DNA from: Paenibacillus andongensis
GTDB lineage: Bacteria; Bacillota; Bacilli; Paenibacillales; NBRC-103111
Direction: 5' to 3'
Length of the DNA stretch: 64,000 nt
Assembly (NCBI RefSeq): GCF_025369935.1
Contig: NZ_CP104467.1
Span: 3,169,001-3,233,000 of the forward strand
Below the pieces are notes generated by a model, which saw only the letters and a program-made list of their open reading frames with translations, was not told the DNA's origin and searched no databases. The position numbers were made by a program, and so were the translations under genes. Below, piece by piece: positions 15,499-24,346 of this stretch; within the stretch, counting starts at the first letter, position 1; every line of letters begins with the position of its first letter.

Positions 15499-18400
15499 AT
15501 GAGTCCACCAAACAGAGAAGTTCCACGTATCCTTGCTTTTTTTACAGCGTTTACGTTGTTTGGTTCAACCCTTACCTTGCTTCCGGCTTCTCCTGCACAT
15601 GCTTATGTCAGCAGCCTTGGGAATCTCATTTCTTCGAGTGTCTCCGGAGATACCTTGACACTAACCGTTGATAATGGTGCTGAGCCGAGTGATGATCTCT
15701 TGATTGTACAAGCGGTGCAAAACGGGATCTTGAAGGTGGATTATCGTCCAAATAGTATAGCGCCAAGTGCGAAGACGCCGATGCTCGATCCAAACAAAAC
15801 TTGGTCAGCTGTAGGAGCTGCAATTAACACAGCAGCCAATCCAATGACCATTACAACCTCCAATATGAAGATTGAGATTACCAAGAACCCGGTACGAATG
15901 ACGGTCAAAAAGGCGGACGGCACTACGCTATTCTGGGAGCCGTCCGGCGGCGGAGTATTCTCAGATGGTGTGCGTTTCGTACATGCAACAGGGGATAATA
16001 TGTATGGTATCCGGAGTTTTAATGCTTTTGATAGCGGGGGCGATTTGCTTCGGAATTCGTCCAGTCATGCCGCCCATGCGGGTGAACAAGGAGATTCCGG
16101 TGGTCCGCTTATTTGGAGTACAGCGGGTTATGGATTATTAGTCGATAGCGATGGCGGTTACCCCTATACAGATAGCACAACTGGCCAGATGGAGTTTTAT
16201 TATGGTGGAACCCCACCTGAGGGACGTCGTTATGCGAAACAAAACGTAGAGTATTATATTATGCTCGGAACCCCCAAGGAAATTATGACCGGCGTAGGGG
16301 AAATCACGGGGAAACCACCCATGCTGCCTAAGTGGTCGCTTGGATTCATGAACTTTGAGTGGGATACGAATCAAACAGAATTTACGAATAATGTGGATAC
16401 GTATCGTGCCAAAAATATCCCCATAGATGCTTACGCCTTCGACTATGACTGGAAAAAGTACGGAGAAACCAACTATGGTGAATTCGCGTGGAATACAACT
16501 AATTTCCCTTCTGCTTCCACGACTTCTCTAAAGACAACAATGGATGCTAAAGGCATCAAAATGATTGGAATTACGAAACCCCGTATCGTTACGAAAGATG
16601 CTTCTACGAATGTGACGACCCAAGGAACGGACGCGGCAAACGGTGGTTACTTTTATTCGGGCCATAACGAGTATCAAGATTATTTCATCCCCGTAGCTGT
16701 ACGCAGTATCGACCCTTATAATGCAAGCGAACGTTCCTGGTTCTGGAATCATTCCATAGATGCGCTTAATAAAGGGATCGTAGGTTGGTGGAATGACGAG
16801 ACAGATAAAGTATCTTCGGGTGGAGCTTCGTATTGGTTTGGCAATTTCACAACAGGCCACATGTCTCAAACGATGTACGAAGGTCAGCGGGCTTACACGA
16901 GTGGAGCACAGCGTGTTTGGCAAACGGCTAGAACTTTCTATCCAGGTGCCCAGCGGTATGCTACTACGCTTTGGTCTGGTGATATCGGCATTCAATACAA
17001 TAAAGGCGAACGGATCAACTGGGCTGCCGGGATGCAGGAGCAAAGGGCTGTTATGTTATCTTCCGTGAACAATGGCCAAGTGAAATGGGGCATGGATACC
17101 GGCGGATTCAATCAGCAGGATGGCACGACGAACAATCCGAATCCTGATTTATACGCACGTTGGATGCAGTTCAGCGCTCTAACACCTGTTTTCCGCGTGC
17201 ACGGGAACAATCATCAGCAGCGTCAGCCATGGTACTTCGGATCGACAGCGGAGGAGGCCTCCAAAGAGGCGATTCAGCTGCGGTACTCTTTGATTCCTTA
17301 TATGTATGCCTATGAGAGAAGTGCTTACGAGAATGGGAATGGTCTCGTTCGACCATTGATGCAGGTATATCCGACAGATGCTGCCGTCAAAAATTACACG
17401 GATGCTTGGATGTTCGGTGACTGGCTGCTTGCTGCACCTGTGGTGGATAAACAGCAGACGAGTAAAGATATCTATTTGCCGTCTGGTTCATGGATTGATT
17501 ATGCGCGTGGTAACGCAATAACTGGCGGTCAAACGATCCGATATTCGGTTAATCCGGACACGTTGACAGATATGCCTCTCTTTATTAAAAAAGGTGCCAT
17601 TATTCCAACGCAGAAAGTGCAGGATTACGTTGGGCAGGCTTCCGTCACTTCCGTTGATGTGGATGTGTTTCCGGATACAGCGCAATCGAGTTTCACGTAC
17701 TACGATGATGATAGCGCCAGTTATAACTACGAAGGCGGTACTTATTTTAAGCAAAATATGATTGCGCAGGATAATGGTGCAGGTTCGTTAAGTTTTACAT
17801 TAGGCGCAAAGAGTGGCAGCTATACGCCAGCTCTCCAATCCTATATCGTTAAGCTGCACGGTTCTGCAGGAACTTCTGTAACGAATAACAGCACAGCTAT
17901 GACGTCTTATGCAAGCTTGGAAGCATTAAAAGCTGCAGCTGGGGAAGGCTGGGCAACTGGGAAGGACATCTACGGGGATGTCACCTATGTGAAAGTGACA
18001 GCAGCTGCAGCTTCTTCTAAATCGATTGCTGTTACAGGTGTTGCTGCGGTGAGCGCAACTTCTATGCAATACGAAGGTGAGGATGCATCGCTTTCTGGCA
18101 ATACGGTTGCTACAAAGGCTTCCATTAACACCAATCATACCGGATATACGGGGACAGGATTTGTTGACGGTTTGGGCAATGATGGCGCGGGTGTCACTTT
18201 CTATCCAAAGGTGAAAACTGGCGGTGACTATAATGTCTCCCTGCGTTATGCGAATGCTTCAGGCTCAGCCAAGTCTGTCAGTATTTTTGTTAATGGAAAA
18301 AGAGTGAAGTCCACCTCGCTCGCTAATCTTGCGAATTGGGACACTTGGTCAACGCAATCCGAGCTACTACCGCTGACGGCAGGAGTGAATGTTGTGACCT

Positions 18401-19353
18401 ATAAGTATTACTCCGATGCAGGCGATACGGGCAATGCCAACATTGACAACATCACGGTACCCTTCGCGCCAATCGTCGGCAAGTATGAAGCAGAGAGCGC
18501 TGAGCTTTCTGGCGGCAGCGCATTGAACTCGAACCATTGGTACTATAGTGGTACGGCTTTTGTAGACGGATTGAGTGCGGCTGGCGCGCAGGTGAAATAC
18601 AACGTGAATGTCCCTAGCGCCGGGAGCTATCAGGTAGCGCTGCGATATGCAAATGGTAGTGCAGCAACGAAAACACTGAGTACTTATATCAATGGATCCA
18701 AGCTAGGGCAAACCAGTTTCACGAGTCCTGGTACGAATTGGAACGTCTGGCAGGATAATGTGCAAACGGTAACGTTAAATGCAGGGGCAAACACGATTGC
18801 TTTTAAATACGACACCGCTGACAGTGGGAACATCAACTTAGATCGCTTGCTTCTTTCAACTTCAGCAGCGGGAACGCCGGTTTCTGAGCAGAATCTGCTA
18901 GACAATCCTGGTTTCGAGCGTGACACGAGTCAAACCAATAACTGGGTTGAATGGCATCCAAGTACGCAGGCTGTTGCTTATGGCGTTGACAGCGGCTCAA
19001 CAACCAATCCGCCGGAATCCCCATGGACGGGGGATAAGCGGGCTTACTTCTTTGCGGCAGGCGCCTATCAACAAAGCATCCATCAAACAATTAGTGTTCC
19101 TGTTAATAATGTAAAATACAAATTCGAAGCCTGGGTCCGCATGAAGAACACGCTACCTACGACAGCCAGAGCCGAAATTCAAAACTATGGCGGATCTGCC
19201 ATTTATGCGAACATCAGTAACAGCGGTGTTTGGAAATATATCAGTGTAAGTGATATTATGGTGACCAATGGCCAGATCGATGTTGGATTTTACGTGGATT
19301 CACCTGGTGGAACGACACTACACATTGATGATGTGCGCGTGACCAAACAATAA
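15499..19353 (+). CDS. ctsZ: Secreted 6-alpha-glucosyltransferase, GH31 + 2 CBM35 + CBM61-like
   Basis: The start is ATG at 15499 (a TTG adjoins it) behind AAAGGGAG, giving 1284 residues with a signal of 35 ending SPAHA; both values fit what I recall for CtsZ. The GH31 catalytic part has putative nucleophile Asp433 (GWWNDET) and acid/base Asp495 (LWSGDIG). C-terminal modules are CBM35 at about 857 (YEGEDASLSG), CBM35 at about 994 (YEAESAELSG), and from about 1131 a CBM61-like sandwich (NLLDNPGFERD), the order reported for Paenibacillus 598K Ps6TG31A. The enzyme adds an alpha-1,6-glucosyl unit to the non-reducing end of starch chains, making the CtsY donor. It acts outside the cell, held to polysaccharide by its CBMs. 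Confidence 0.9.
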   Translation: MSPPNREVPRILAFFTAFTLFGSTLTLLPASPAHAYVSSLGNLISSSVSGDTLTLTVDNGAEPSDDLLIVQAVQNGILKVDYRPNSIAPSAKTPMLDPNKTWSAVGAAINTAANPMTITTSNMKIEITKNPVRMTVKKADGTTLFWEPSGGGVFSDGVRFVHATGDNMYGIRSFNAFDSGGDLLRNSSSHAAHAGEQGDSGGPLIWSTAGYGLLVDSDGGYPYTDSTTGQMEFYYGGTPPEGRRYAKQNVEYYIMLGTPKEIMTGVGEITGKPPMLPKWSLGFMNFEWDTNQTEFTNNVDTYRAKNIPIDAYAFDYDWKKYGETNYGEFAWNTTNFPSASTTSLKTTMDAKGIKMIGITKPRIVTKDASTNVTTQGTDAANGGYFYSGHNEYQDYFIPVAVRSIDPYNASERSWFWNHSIDALNKGIVGWWNDETDKVSSGGASYWFGNFTTGHMSQTMYEGQRAYTSGAQRVWQTARTFYPGAQRYATTLWSGDIGIQYNKGERINWAAGMQEQRAVMLSSVNNGQVKWGMDTGGFNQQDGTTNNPNPDLYARWMQFSALTPVFRVHGNNHQQRQPWYFGSTAEEASKEAIQLRYSLIPYMYAYERSAYENGNGLVRPLMQVYPTDAAVKNYTDAWMFGDWLLAAPVVDKQQTSKDIYLPSGSWIDYARGNAITGGQTIRYSVNPDTLTDMPLFIKKGAIIPTQKVQDYVGQASVTSVDVDVFPDTAQSSFTYYDDDSASYNYEGGTYFKQNMIAQDNGAGSLSFTLGAKSGSYTPALQSYIVKLHGSAGTSVTNNSTAMTSYASLEALKAAAGEGWATGKDIYGDVTYVKVTAAAASSKSIAVTGVAAVSATSMQYEGEDASLSGNTVATKASINTNHTGYTGTGFVDGLGNDGAGVTFYPKVKTGGDYNVSLRYANASGSAKSVSIFVNGKRVKSTSLANLANWDTWSTQSELLPLTAGVNVVTYKYYSDAGDTGNANIDNITVPFAPIVGKYEAESAELSGGSALNSNHWYYSGTAFVDGLSAAGAQVKYNVNVPSAGSYQVALRYANGSAATKTLSTYINGSKLGQTSFTSPGTNWNVWQDNVQTVTLNAGANTIAFKYDTADSGNINLDRLLLSTSAAGTPVSEQNLLDNPGFERDTSQTNNWVEWHPSTQAVAYGVDSGSTTNPPESPWTGDKRAYFFAAGAYQQSIHQTISVPVNNVKYKFEAWVRMKNTLPTTARAEIQNYGGSAIYANISNSGVWKYISVSDIMVTNGQIDVGFYVDSPGGTTLHIDDVRVTKQ

Positions 19354-19356
19354 AAC

Positions 19357-19396
19357 AAACAACCAGCTCTCCCGTGAATGGGAGGGCTGGTTGTTT
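19357..19396. terminator. Strong bidirectional terminator
   Basis: A perfect 17-bp stem (19357-19373 with 19380-19396), A-rich on one side and T-rich on the other, lies between the convergent ctsZ and oxidoreductase genes and can serve both. Confidence 0.9.
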
Positions 19397-19429
19397 GTTC
19401 GTTGCGATAATCCATCCATGTGGAGAGGA

Positions 19430-21352
19430 TTAAACATTTTGAAGAGCTTGCTGAACTTCTTGTACAATGGATAACGCCGCGGTGCGGGCACTAGAGAATG
19501 CGCGTTCTGCAAGCTCACCCTTACCTGTACAGCCGTCTCCGCAGAAGTAGAAAGGCACGTTTTCCACGCGTATCGGTAGTAAATTATTGGAAGCAATGTT
19601 TTTCACGCTGGATACCATCGCTTTCTTTGATACCCGTTTCACGGCTGTAGCATCACGCCAGCCTGGATAATATTTATCAAATAGGGCTTCCATTTGGAGG
19701 TTCTTTTCTTCTAGATACGCTTTACGCTGCTCCTCATTATCAAAGCGGTCGCTTAAGTATGCGATACCTTGAAGCAGCTGTCCGCCTTCGGGTACAAGTG
19801 TATGATCTGTCGCGGAAACATCACTGATGAATAGCTTGTTATCCATGTCGCTGATGTAGCTGAAAGGTCTCGCAACAACACGGCTTAACCCAACGTCATA
19901 CACCATAACTTCTGTTGCGGTATTGGATTCATACGGAGCTAGGAACGGCTCCCATGCTGTACCTTTCAGAAGTTTGACGACTTGCTGAACCGGCATAGCA
20001 AAAATCACTTTGTCAAAAGCCATTTCACGGTTTTTGGTTTGCAATACAAATTTGCGATCCGCATACCGGAGGCTTTCCACGCCTTCTTGAAGAGCAATTT
20101 CCCATTTGCCGGACGTTGTCAGCTTTTGCTTAAGTTGATTCGTAATAACAGCCCAGCTTCCCAATATATAATTGACGGGCTTCGAGGAAAGGAACAAGTT
20201 GTGATAGTATTCGCTGATTACAGCTCCGGATACGTTGCGAGCATCCTCAGGCGTAATGAAGAAGTTGGAGCAAACCAAATGCTCCCATAACTCTTTAACA
20301 TCCTCGTCCGCATTGGACTCTGCCAAATAATCAGCAAGAGTTGCGTAGTTTTTTAAGTTGTGAATATTCGCGATAATGGCAGTAATTTCACCGACGAATC
20401 TTACTTTTTGCATCGTGCTGAGCAGATCGGTTTTTAAGAGGTTAATAGCATCAAGCGGTGCTGCTGTTAGTTGATTATGTTTCGCATAAAAAACTTTGCG
20501 TTTATCTACTTGCTTAGAAGAAAAAGATAGTCCAAGATCACGTTCCATGTTTGTTAATGTATGACGATCAATCCCATAGATGGCATGTGCGCCATAGTTG
20601 AGTGTAAATCCTGCTTTTTCGTAAGTAAAAGCGCGTCCTCCAAGCTGCGGACTGCGTTCGAAAAGAATGCCTTCAACATGTGGATTCTCTGATAAATAAG
20701 CGGCCGCTGTTAATCCTGCCAAGCCACCGCCAATAATTGCTACTTTCATTTTGTTTTCCTCCTTGGGGACTGGTTCTACCTGTAGGGAGGCGTAGGGCTC
20801 ATCGGAGCGTATACCTACCCAAAGCCAGGCTAAGTTGTTTTTCATCATGGAAAGTAAATCGGCGTCATCTTGATTGCACCAGGTGCGGACCGTTCCCGCA
20901 TACATGCAAACGAGCAGTTCAATTTTTCTGGGTTCAGGAAGCCAATGCAATAAACTTTCAGAAAGTACGTTTAATTGCTGTTGTTCTTCGGTTTTTATAG
21001 TTTCATTTTGCAGGGATAAAGCTTGTAAACTCCGGACTAACCGGGGTGAAGATTGAATGTTGGACGATAAGTCTAAGAATAAGCGATTAATGTGTCCTTC
21101 AAGGGATTGGACCTTGGAGGGAGGCTGCTTCACCCATTCTTGAATCAATTGAATTTGCTTACTGTAAAGGGCTGAAATGATGGCATCTTTACTTTTAAAA
21201 TAATGATAAAAAGTTCCCTTTGATGATCCCGTCGCCGCGATGATATCGTCTACGGACACATTCTCATACCCTTTTTCCATAAACATGGTTAAAGCGACTT
21301 CCATCATCACATCACGCTTTTTGCGGGTGGAGGCTCTCATGAATTGGCTCAT
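19430..21352 (-). CDS. TetR regulator fused in frame to FAD-dependent amine-oxidase-type oxidoreductase
   Basis: From ATG at 21352 (GGAGT six bases before) the frame runs 640 residues. Residues 1-201 are a complete TetR protein (helix-turn-helix VSVDDIIAATGSSKGTFYHYF). Residue 202 begins a full oxidoreductase: dinucleotide motif VAIIGGGLAGLTAAAYL and C-terminal FAD motif YFCGDGCTGKGELAERAFSSARTAA, similar to phytoene desaturase and protoporphyrinogen oxidase families. At the junction AAGGAGG stands eight bases before the internal ATG (20749), so a separate 439-residue oxidoreductase may also be made. A start at 21397 is ruled out because it lies upstream of the -10 box. Either this is a true fusion or a stop codon has been lost between two genes. 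The substrate is unknown. Confidence 0.82.
   Translation of the reverse strand: MSQFMRASTRKKRDVMMEVALTMFMEKGYENVSVDDIIAATGSSKGTFYHYFKSKDAIISALYSKQIQLIQEWVKQPPSKVQSLEGHINRLFLDLSSNIQSSPRLVRSLQALSLQNETIKTEEQQQLNVLSESLLHWLPEPRKIELLVCMYAGTVRTWCNQDDADLLSMMKNNLAWLWVGIRSDEPYASLQVEPVPKEENKMKVAIIGGGLAGLTAAAYLSENPHVEGILFERSPQLGGRAFTYEKAGFTLNYGAHAIYGIDRHTLTNMERDLGLSFSSKQVDKRKVFYAKHNQLTAAPLDAINLLKTDLLSTMQKVRFVGEITAIIANIHNLKNYATLADYLAESNADEDVKELWEHLVCSNFFITPEDARNVSGAVISEYYHNLFLSSKPVNYILGSWAVITNQLKQKLTTSGKWEIALQEGVESLRYADRKFVLQTKNREMAFDKVIFAMPVQQVVKLLKGTAWEPFLAPYESNTATEVMVYDVGLSRVVARPFSYISDMDNKLFISDVSATDHTLVPEGGQLLQGIAYLSDRFDNEEQRKAYLEEKNLQMEALFDKYYPGWRDATAVKRVSKKAMVSSVKNIASNNLLPIRVENVPFYFCGDGCTGKGELAERAFSSARTAALSIVQEVQQALQNV
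20747..20764 (-). promoter_or_regulatory. Internal ribosome binding site and start of the oxidoreductase
   Basis: On the minus strand AAGGAGG (20764-20758) is followed after eight bases by ATG (20749) and MKVAIIGGG, the natural N-terminus of an FAD oxidoreductase. It lies inside the open TetR frame. Confidence 0.75.
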
Positions 21353-21386
21353 CCGCTCACTCCATTCCAACCATCGATTTACTCCT

Positions 21387-21415
21387 ATTATATGCAAAAA
21401 TAGACTTTCAGTCTA
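21387..21415 (-). promoter_or_regulatory. Promoter of the tetR-oxidoreductase gene
   Basis: On the minus strand the -35 TAGACT (21415-21410) and -10 TATAAT (21392-21387) are 17 bp apart, about 35 bp before the ATG at 21352. Confidence 0.6.
21401..21415. promoter_or_regulatory. Putative TetR operator
   Basis: The perfect inverted repeat TAGACT-TTC-AGTCTA covers the -35 box and the start of the spacer of the tetR promoter. This is the usual arrangement for a self-repressing TetR protein. Confidence 0.65.
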
Positions 21416-21544
21416 CATTTTAATTGACCACCCGCATAAAATTAGAAGAAGGAAAAAATAATCTAAACCATTGTTTCCCGTGTGATGTCGATATCTGCGG
21501 TCTATACTTCAGAATAGAACCACATGAGAGGATGAAATTAACAC

Positions 21545-22606
21545 TTGAAAAATGAAGATTTAGGATGGAATTCTTTTTTTGAAAAAGCATTCGCACCTTA
21601 CCGAAACGAAGGATACCAGGTTGGACGGGTTTCCTTGGAACATAAACATATGTACCGCGTTCAGACGGAAGTCGGGGAAGCGCTAGCGGAGGTATCGGGT
21701 AAAATGCGGCATCTTGCTTTTCGTCGCGAGGACTATCCTGCTGTAGGTGATTGGGTCGTGCTGTCCATAAGGGGAGAAGAACAGCGAGCAACGATTCATG
21801 CTGTATTGCCGCGCAAAAGTAAGTTTTCCCGTAAAGTCGCCGGTCAAGTCACCGAAGAACAAATTGTCGCCTCGAATGTTGATACCGTTTTTTTATTCAC
21901 AGCGCTAAATCTAGATTTTAATGTACGCCGTATTGAGCGTTATATGGTGTTAGCTTGGGAGAGCGGAGCAAATCCGGTTATTGTTTTAAGTAAAGCAGAT
22001 TTATGTGAGGATCCGGAGGCGCTGGCCGCTGAGGTCGCGGCTGTTGCGGTGGGTGTGCCCATTCATATTATCAGCTCAGCTGAAAATCGCGGACTAAATG
22101 AGCTTGCTGCTTATATTACACCAGGCCAAACAGTCGCGCTTCTCGGCTCGTCCGGTGTTGGCAAATCCACCTTAGTGAATCGCATCTATGGGAAGGATAT
22201 TCTGGAAACAGGGGATATTCGTTCGGGGGATGACAAAGGGAAGCATACGACGACCCACCGCGAGCTCATCACGCTTCCTGGAGGAGGCATATTAATTGAT
22301 ACGCCAGGTATGCGTGAACTCCAGCTGTGGGACGTTTCGGAGGGTCTAAGTACGTCATTTCAAGATATCGAAGAGCTAGCAGAAATGTGCTACTTTCAAG
22401 ATTGCAAACATGAGAATGAACCAAAATGCGCTGTGAATCATGCGCTAGATGAAGGAACTTTGGCCGTTGAACGATTTAATAACTATATAAAATTACAAAA
22501 GGAACTCGCTTATTTGGCGCGCAAAGAAGATAAAGGGCTTCAAGCAGCCGAGAAAGCCAAATGGAAAAAGCTGCGGCAGTCATTAAAAAGTCAGCATAAT
22601 CGTTAA
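21545..22606 (+). CDS. rsgA: Ribosome small-subunit-dependent GTPase A
   Basis: The 353-residue protein has the RsgA (YjeQ/YloQ) layout: an N-terminal OB-fold (to about 110), a circularly permuted GTPase with SKADL (G4) before the P-loop GSSGVGKST (about 200-208) and DTPGMREL (G3), and a C-terminal zinc finger (CYFQDCKHENEPKC). It helps late 30S subunit maturation in the cytosol. The start is TTG at 21545; the ATG seven bases on is in another frame. The gene is divergent from the tetR fusion, with the TetR operator between them. Confidence 0.95.
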   Translation: MKNEDLGWNSFFEKAFAPYRNEGYQVGRVSLEHKHMYRVQTEVGEALAEVSGKMRHLAFRREDYPAVGDWVVLSIRGEEQRATIHAVLPRKSKFSRKVAGQVTEEQIVASNVDTVFLFTALNLDFNVRRIERYMVLAWESGANPVIVLSKADLCEDPEALAAEVAAVAVGVPIHIISSAENRGLNELAAYITPGQTVALLGSSGVGKSTLVNRIYGKDILETGDIRSGDDKGKHTTTHRELITLPGGGILIDTPGMRELQLWDVSEGLSTSFQDIEELAEMCYFQDCKHENEPKCAVNHALDEGTLAVERFNNYIKLQKELAYLARKEDKGLQAAEKAKWKKLRQSLKSQHNR

Positions 22607-22693
22607 ATTTTTCCGTAGTGAGATAAGCCCAAATATGTTCTCGAAGTAGCCTTTTGCCTATAGCTGAATATGCTGTTGGTAAAAAGGAGTGTA

Positions 22694-22705
22694 ATGAGCC
22701 TATGA
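22694..22705 (+). other. Three-codon upstream ORF overlapping the next start
   Basis: AAAAAGGAG (22681-22689) is followed by ATG AGC CTA TGA, whose TGA overlaps the ATG of the next gene at 22702. The gap of four bases to this ATG is short and the 12 to the main ATG is long, so reinitiation is possible. Confidence 0.35.
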
Positions 22706-23013
22706 AATATCAAGAAGCACATGAGATATGTATAAAACATATGTTTCGTTATGTGAGCGTCACGATGACTAGTGGTTCGGTTTATGACGGTATTGTGGAA
22801 GGTGTGGATGATGAAAATCTATACTTAGCCGTTCCGATTGGCGGGATGGACCAAGACCAAATGAGAGCTTTCTTCCCCTTTGCCTATCCGTACCCTTACT
22901 TCGGAGGCTATCCTTACCTGTATCCGGGGTTTGGCTTTCCAAGACGGCGTTTTGTAAGACAAATCCTGCCACTAGCGGGATTGCTAGCCCTATCTTTACT
23001 CCCTTATTATTAA
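22702..23013 (+). CDS. Small conserved-type hypothetical protein, LSm-like start and aromatic tail
   Basis: A 103-residue protein of unknown function. The first 50 residues (YVSVTMTSGSVYDGIVEGVDDENLYLAVPI) have the alternating beta pattern of an Sm/LSm or small barrel fold. The middle is rich in Tyr, Pro, Phe and Gly (PFAYPYPYFGGYPYLYPGFGF). The C-terminus (PLAGLLALSLLPYY) is hydrophobic. The start at 22702 leaves a 12-base gap to GGAG. It is followed by a terminator and preceded by 95 bases after rsgA. Proteins of this look are seen in spore-forming Bacilli, often annotated only as hypothetical; no function is proposed. Confidence 0.65.
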   Translation: MKYQEAHEICIKHMFRYVSVTMTSGSVYDGIVEGVDDENLYLAVPIGGMDQDQMRAFFPFAYPYPYFGGYPYLYPGFGFPRRRFVRQILPLAGLLALSLLPYY

Positions 23014-23034
23014 TAGAATGAAGCCAATTCAATC

Positions 23035-23073
23035 AAGAAACATCTTACAGTCAATGAGGTGTTTCTTTTTTTT
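23035..23073 (+). terminator. Rho-independent terminator
   Basis: AAGAAACAT pairs with GTGTTTCTT (one wobble) and runs into a T-run, after the small hypothetical gene. Confidence 0.7.
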
Positions 23074-23175
23074 GCAATTATTCCATTTAAAATTGTAGTT
23101 TGGATTGGATTTTTTCGCTCTTATCCGATAAAATTAAATATAGTAGTTTCACGAAAGTGGGGGACAAGCCGAACA

Positions 23176-23526
23176 ATGAGTGATTGTATATTCTGTAAAA
23201 TTATTGCGGGGGAACTTCCCTCAAAGAAAGTGTATGAGGATGAGCAGATTGTTGCTTTCCATGATATTCAGCCAGCTTCTCCCATTCATGTCCTTATTAT
23301 TCCTAAGAAGCATATTGCTTCGCTTGCCGATGCGGGAGAAGAGGATTGGAACATGATCGGTCAAATACAGCGTGCGGCTGCACAAATTGCTAGAGAACTA
23401 GACGTAGAAGAATCAGGTTATCGGGTTATTACGAATATTGGAGCTAACGCGGGCCAAATTGTTCACCATCTTCATTATCATCTTATGGCTGGAGCGCGTT
23501 TATCGCCATTAGGCGTACACAATTGA
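23176..23526 (+). CDS. HIT-family nucleotide-binding protein
   Basis: A 116-residue protein with the histidine triad near the C-terminus (VHHLHYHLMAG, pattern HxHxH) and an N-terminal CIFCKI zinc-type motif, matching the Hint/HinT branch of nucleoside phosphoramidate or purine-nucleotide hydrolases. The start at ATG 23176 gives the usual family N-terminus MSDCIFCKI; the open frame upstream is longer but lacks homologous look. It lies just before rpsU, its common neighbourhood in Paenibacillaceae. The physiological substrate is unknown for most Bacilli members. Confidence 0.93.
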   Translation: MSDCIFCKIIAGELPSKKVYEDEQIVAFHDIQPASPIHVLIIPKKHIASLADAGEEDWNMIGQIQRAAAQIARELDVEESGYRVITNIGANAGQIVHHLHYHLMAGARLSPLGVHN

Positions 23527-23640
23527 GCTTCCTTTCTCGAAACGAAAGGTTTGCGATTGACACCCTAATTACTATGACCTATAATGAGATTTGATGAACC
23601 GTTTTGTCTTAGATGGTCTGTTCGGAGGGAGGGAAAACTG

Positions 23641-23814
23641 TTGTCAGAAACTCGAGTTCGTAAGAACGAAACTATAGATGCTGCACTTCGTCGCTTTAAG
23701 CGTTCCATCGCTAAGGATGGCATTCTTGCAGAAGTTAAAAAACGTAAACATTATGACAAGCCTAGCGTTAAGCGTAAGCTTAAATCTGAGGCTGCTCGTA
23801 AGAGAAAGTTCTAG
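23641..23814 (+). CDS. rpsU: 30S ribosomal protein S21
   Basis: From TTG at 23641, behind GGAGGGAGGG, the product is 57 residues, the normal S21 length ([40 protein letters not shown]..., highly basic). The frame is open further upstream, but those 19 residues do not belong to S21. It is a small-subunit protein near the anti-Shine-Dalgarno end of 16S rRNA. yqeY begins eight bases after the stop, with its ribosome site (GGAGG) in that gap, so the two are cotranscribed as in Bacillus subtilis. Confidence 0.96.
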   Translation: MSETRVRKNETIDAALRRFKRSIAKDGILAEVKKRKHYDKPSVKRKLKSEAARKRKF

Positions 23815-23822
23815 GAGGCAAC

Positions 23823-24266
23823 ATGAGCTTAAGCGATCGATTGAACGAAGATATGAAGCAAGCGATGAAGAGTCAGGACAAGTTCAAACTCTCCGTAATT
23901 CGAATGGTAAGATCTACCATTAAGAATTCAGAGATTGATCTGAAAAGAGCCTTAGATGACAATGAAGTGCTTGACGTTCTAACTCGTGAAATCAAACAGC
24001 GTAAGGATTCCCTCCAAGAATTTACGAAGGCCGGCAGAGATGATTTGGCCGAGAGCCTGAAGGCAGAACTTGTTATTCTAGCTGAGTACATGCCGCAACA
24101 GCTTTCTGAGGAAGAAGTGAAAGCCATTGTACAGCAGACCATCCAGCAAATTGGTGCTTCTTCCAAAGCGGATATGGGCAAAGTGATGACGGCATTGATG
24201 CCTCAGGTCAAAGGACGCGCTGATGGTAAACTTATCAATCAGCTAGTTCAACAATTATTAGGTTAA
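23823..24266 (+). CDS. yqeY: GatB/YqeY domain protein
   Basis: The 147-residue protein is alpha-helical (SLSDRLNEDMKQAMKSQDKFKLSVIRMVRSTIKN...) with the tail helical domain found at the C-terminus of the GatB subunit of Glu-tRNA(Gln) amidotransferase. Its length is standard for free-standing YqeY. In the family the domain binds tRNA; the role of YqeY itself is not settled. It is coupled to rpsU by an eight-base gap and followed by a terminator. Confidence 0.94.
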   Translation: MSLSDRLNEDMKQAMKSQDKFKLSVIRMVRSTIKNSEIDLKRALDDNEVLDVLTREIKQRKDSLQEFTKAGRDDLAESLKAELVILAEYMPQQLSEEEVKAIVQQTIQQIGASSKADMGKVMTALMPQVKGRADGKLINQLVQQLLG

Positions 24267-24284
24267 TAACAATTATGTTAGACA

Positions 24285-24317
24285 AGACCGAGTGGGCCAA
24301 GTCCTCTCGGTTTTTTG
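24285..24317 (+). terminator. Terminator after yqeY
   Basis: ACCGAG (24287-24292) pairs with CTCGGT (24306-24311), followed by TTTTTTG. Confidence 0.75.
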
Positions 24318-24346
24318 TTAACATAAGTTGTGATTGTGGTTGTGGT

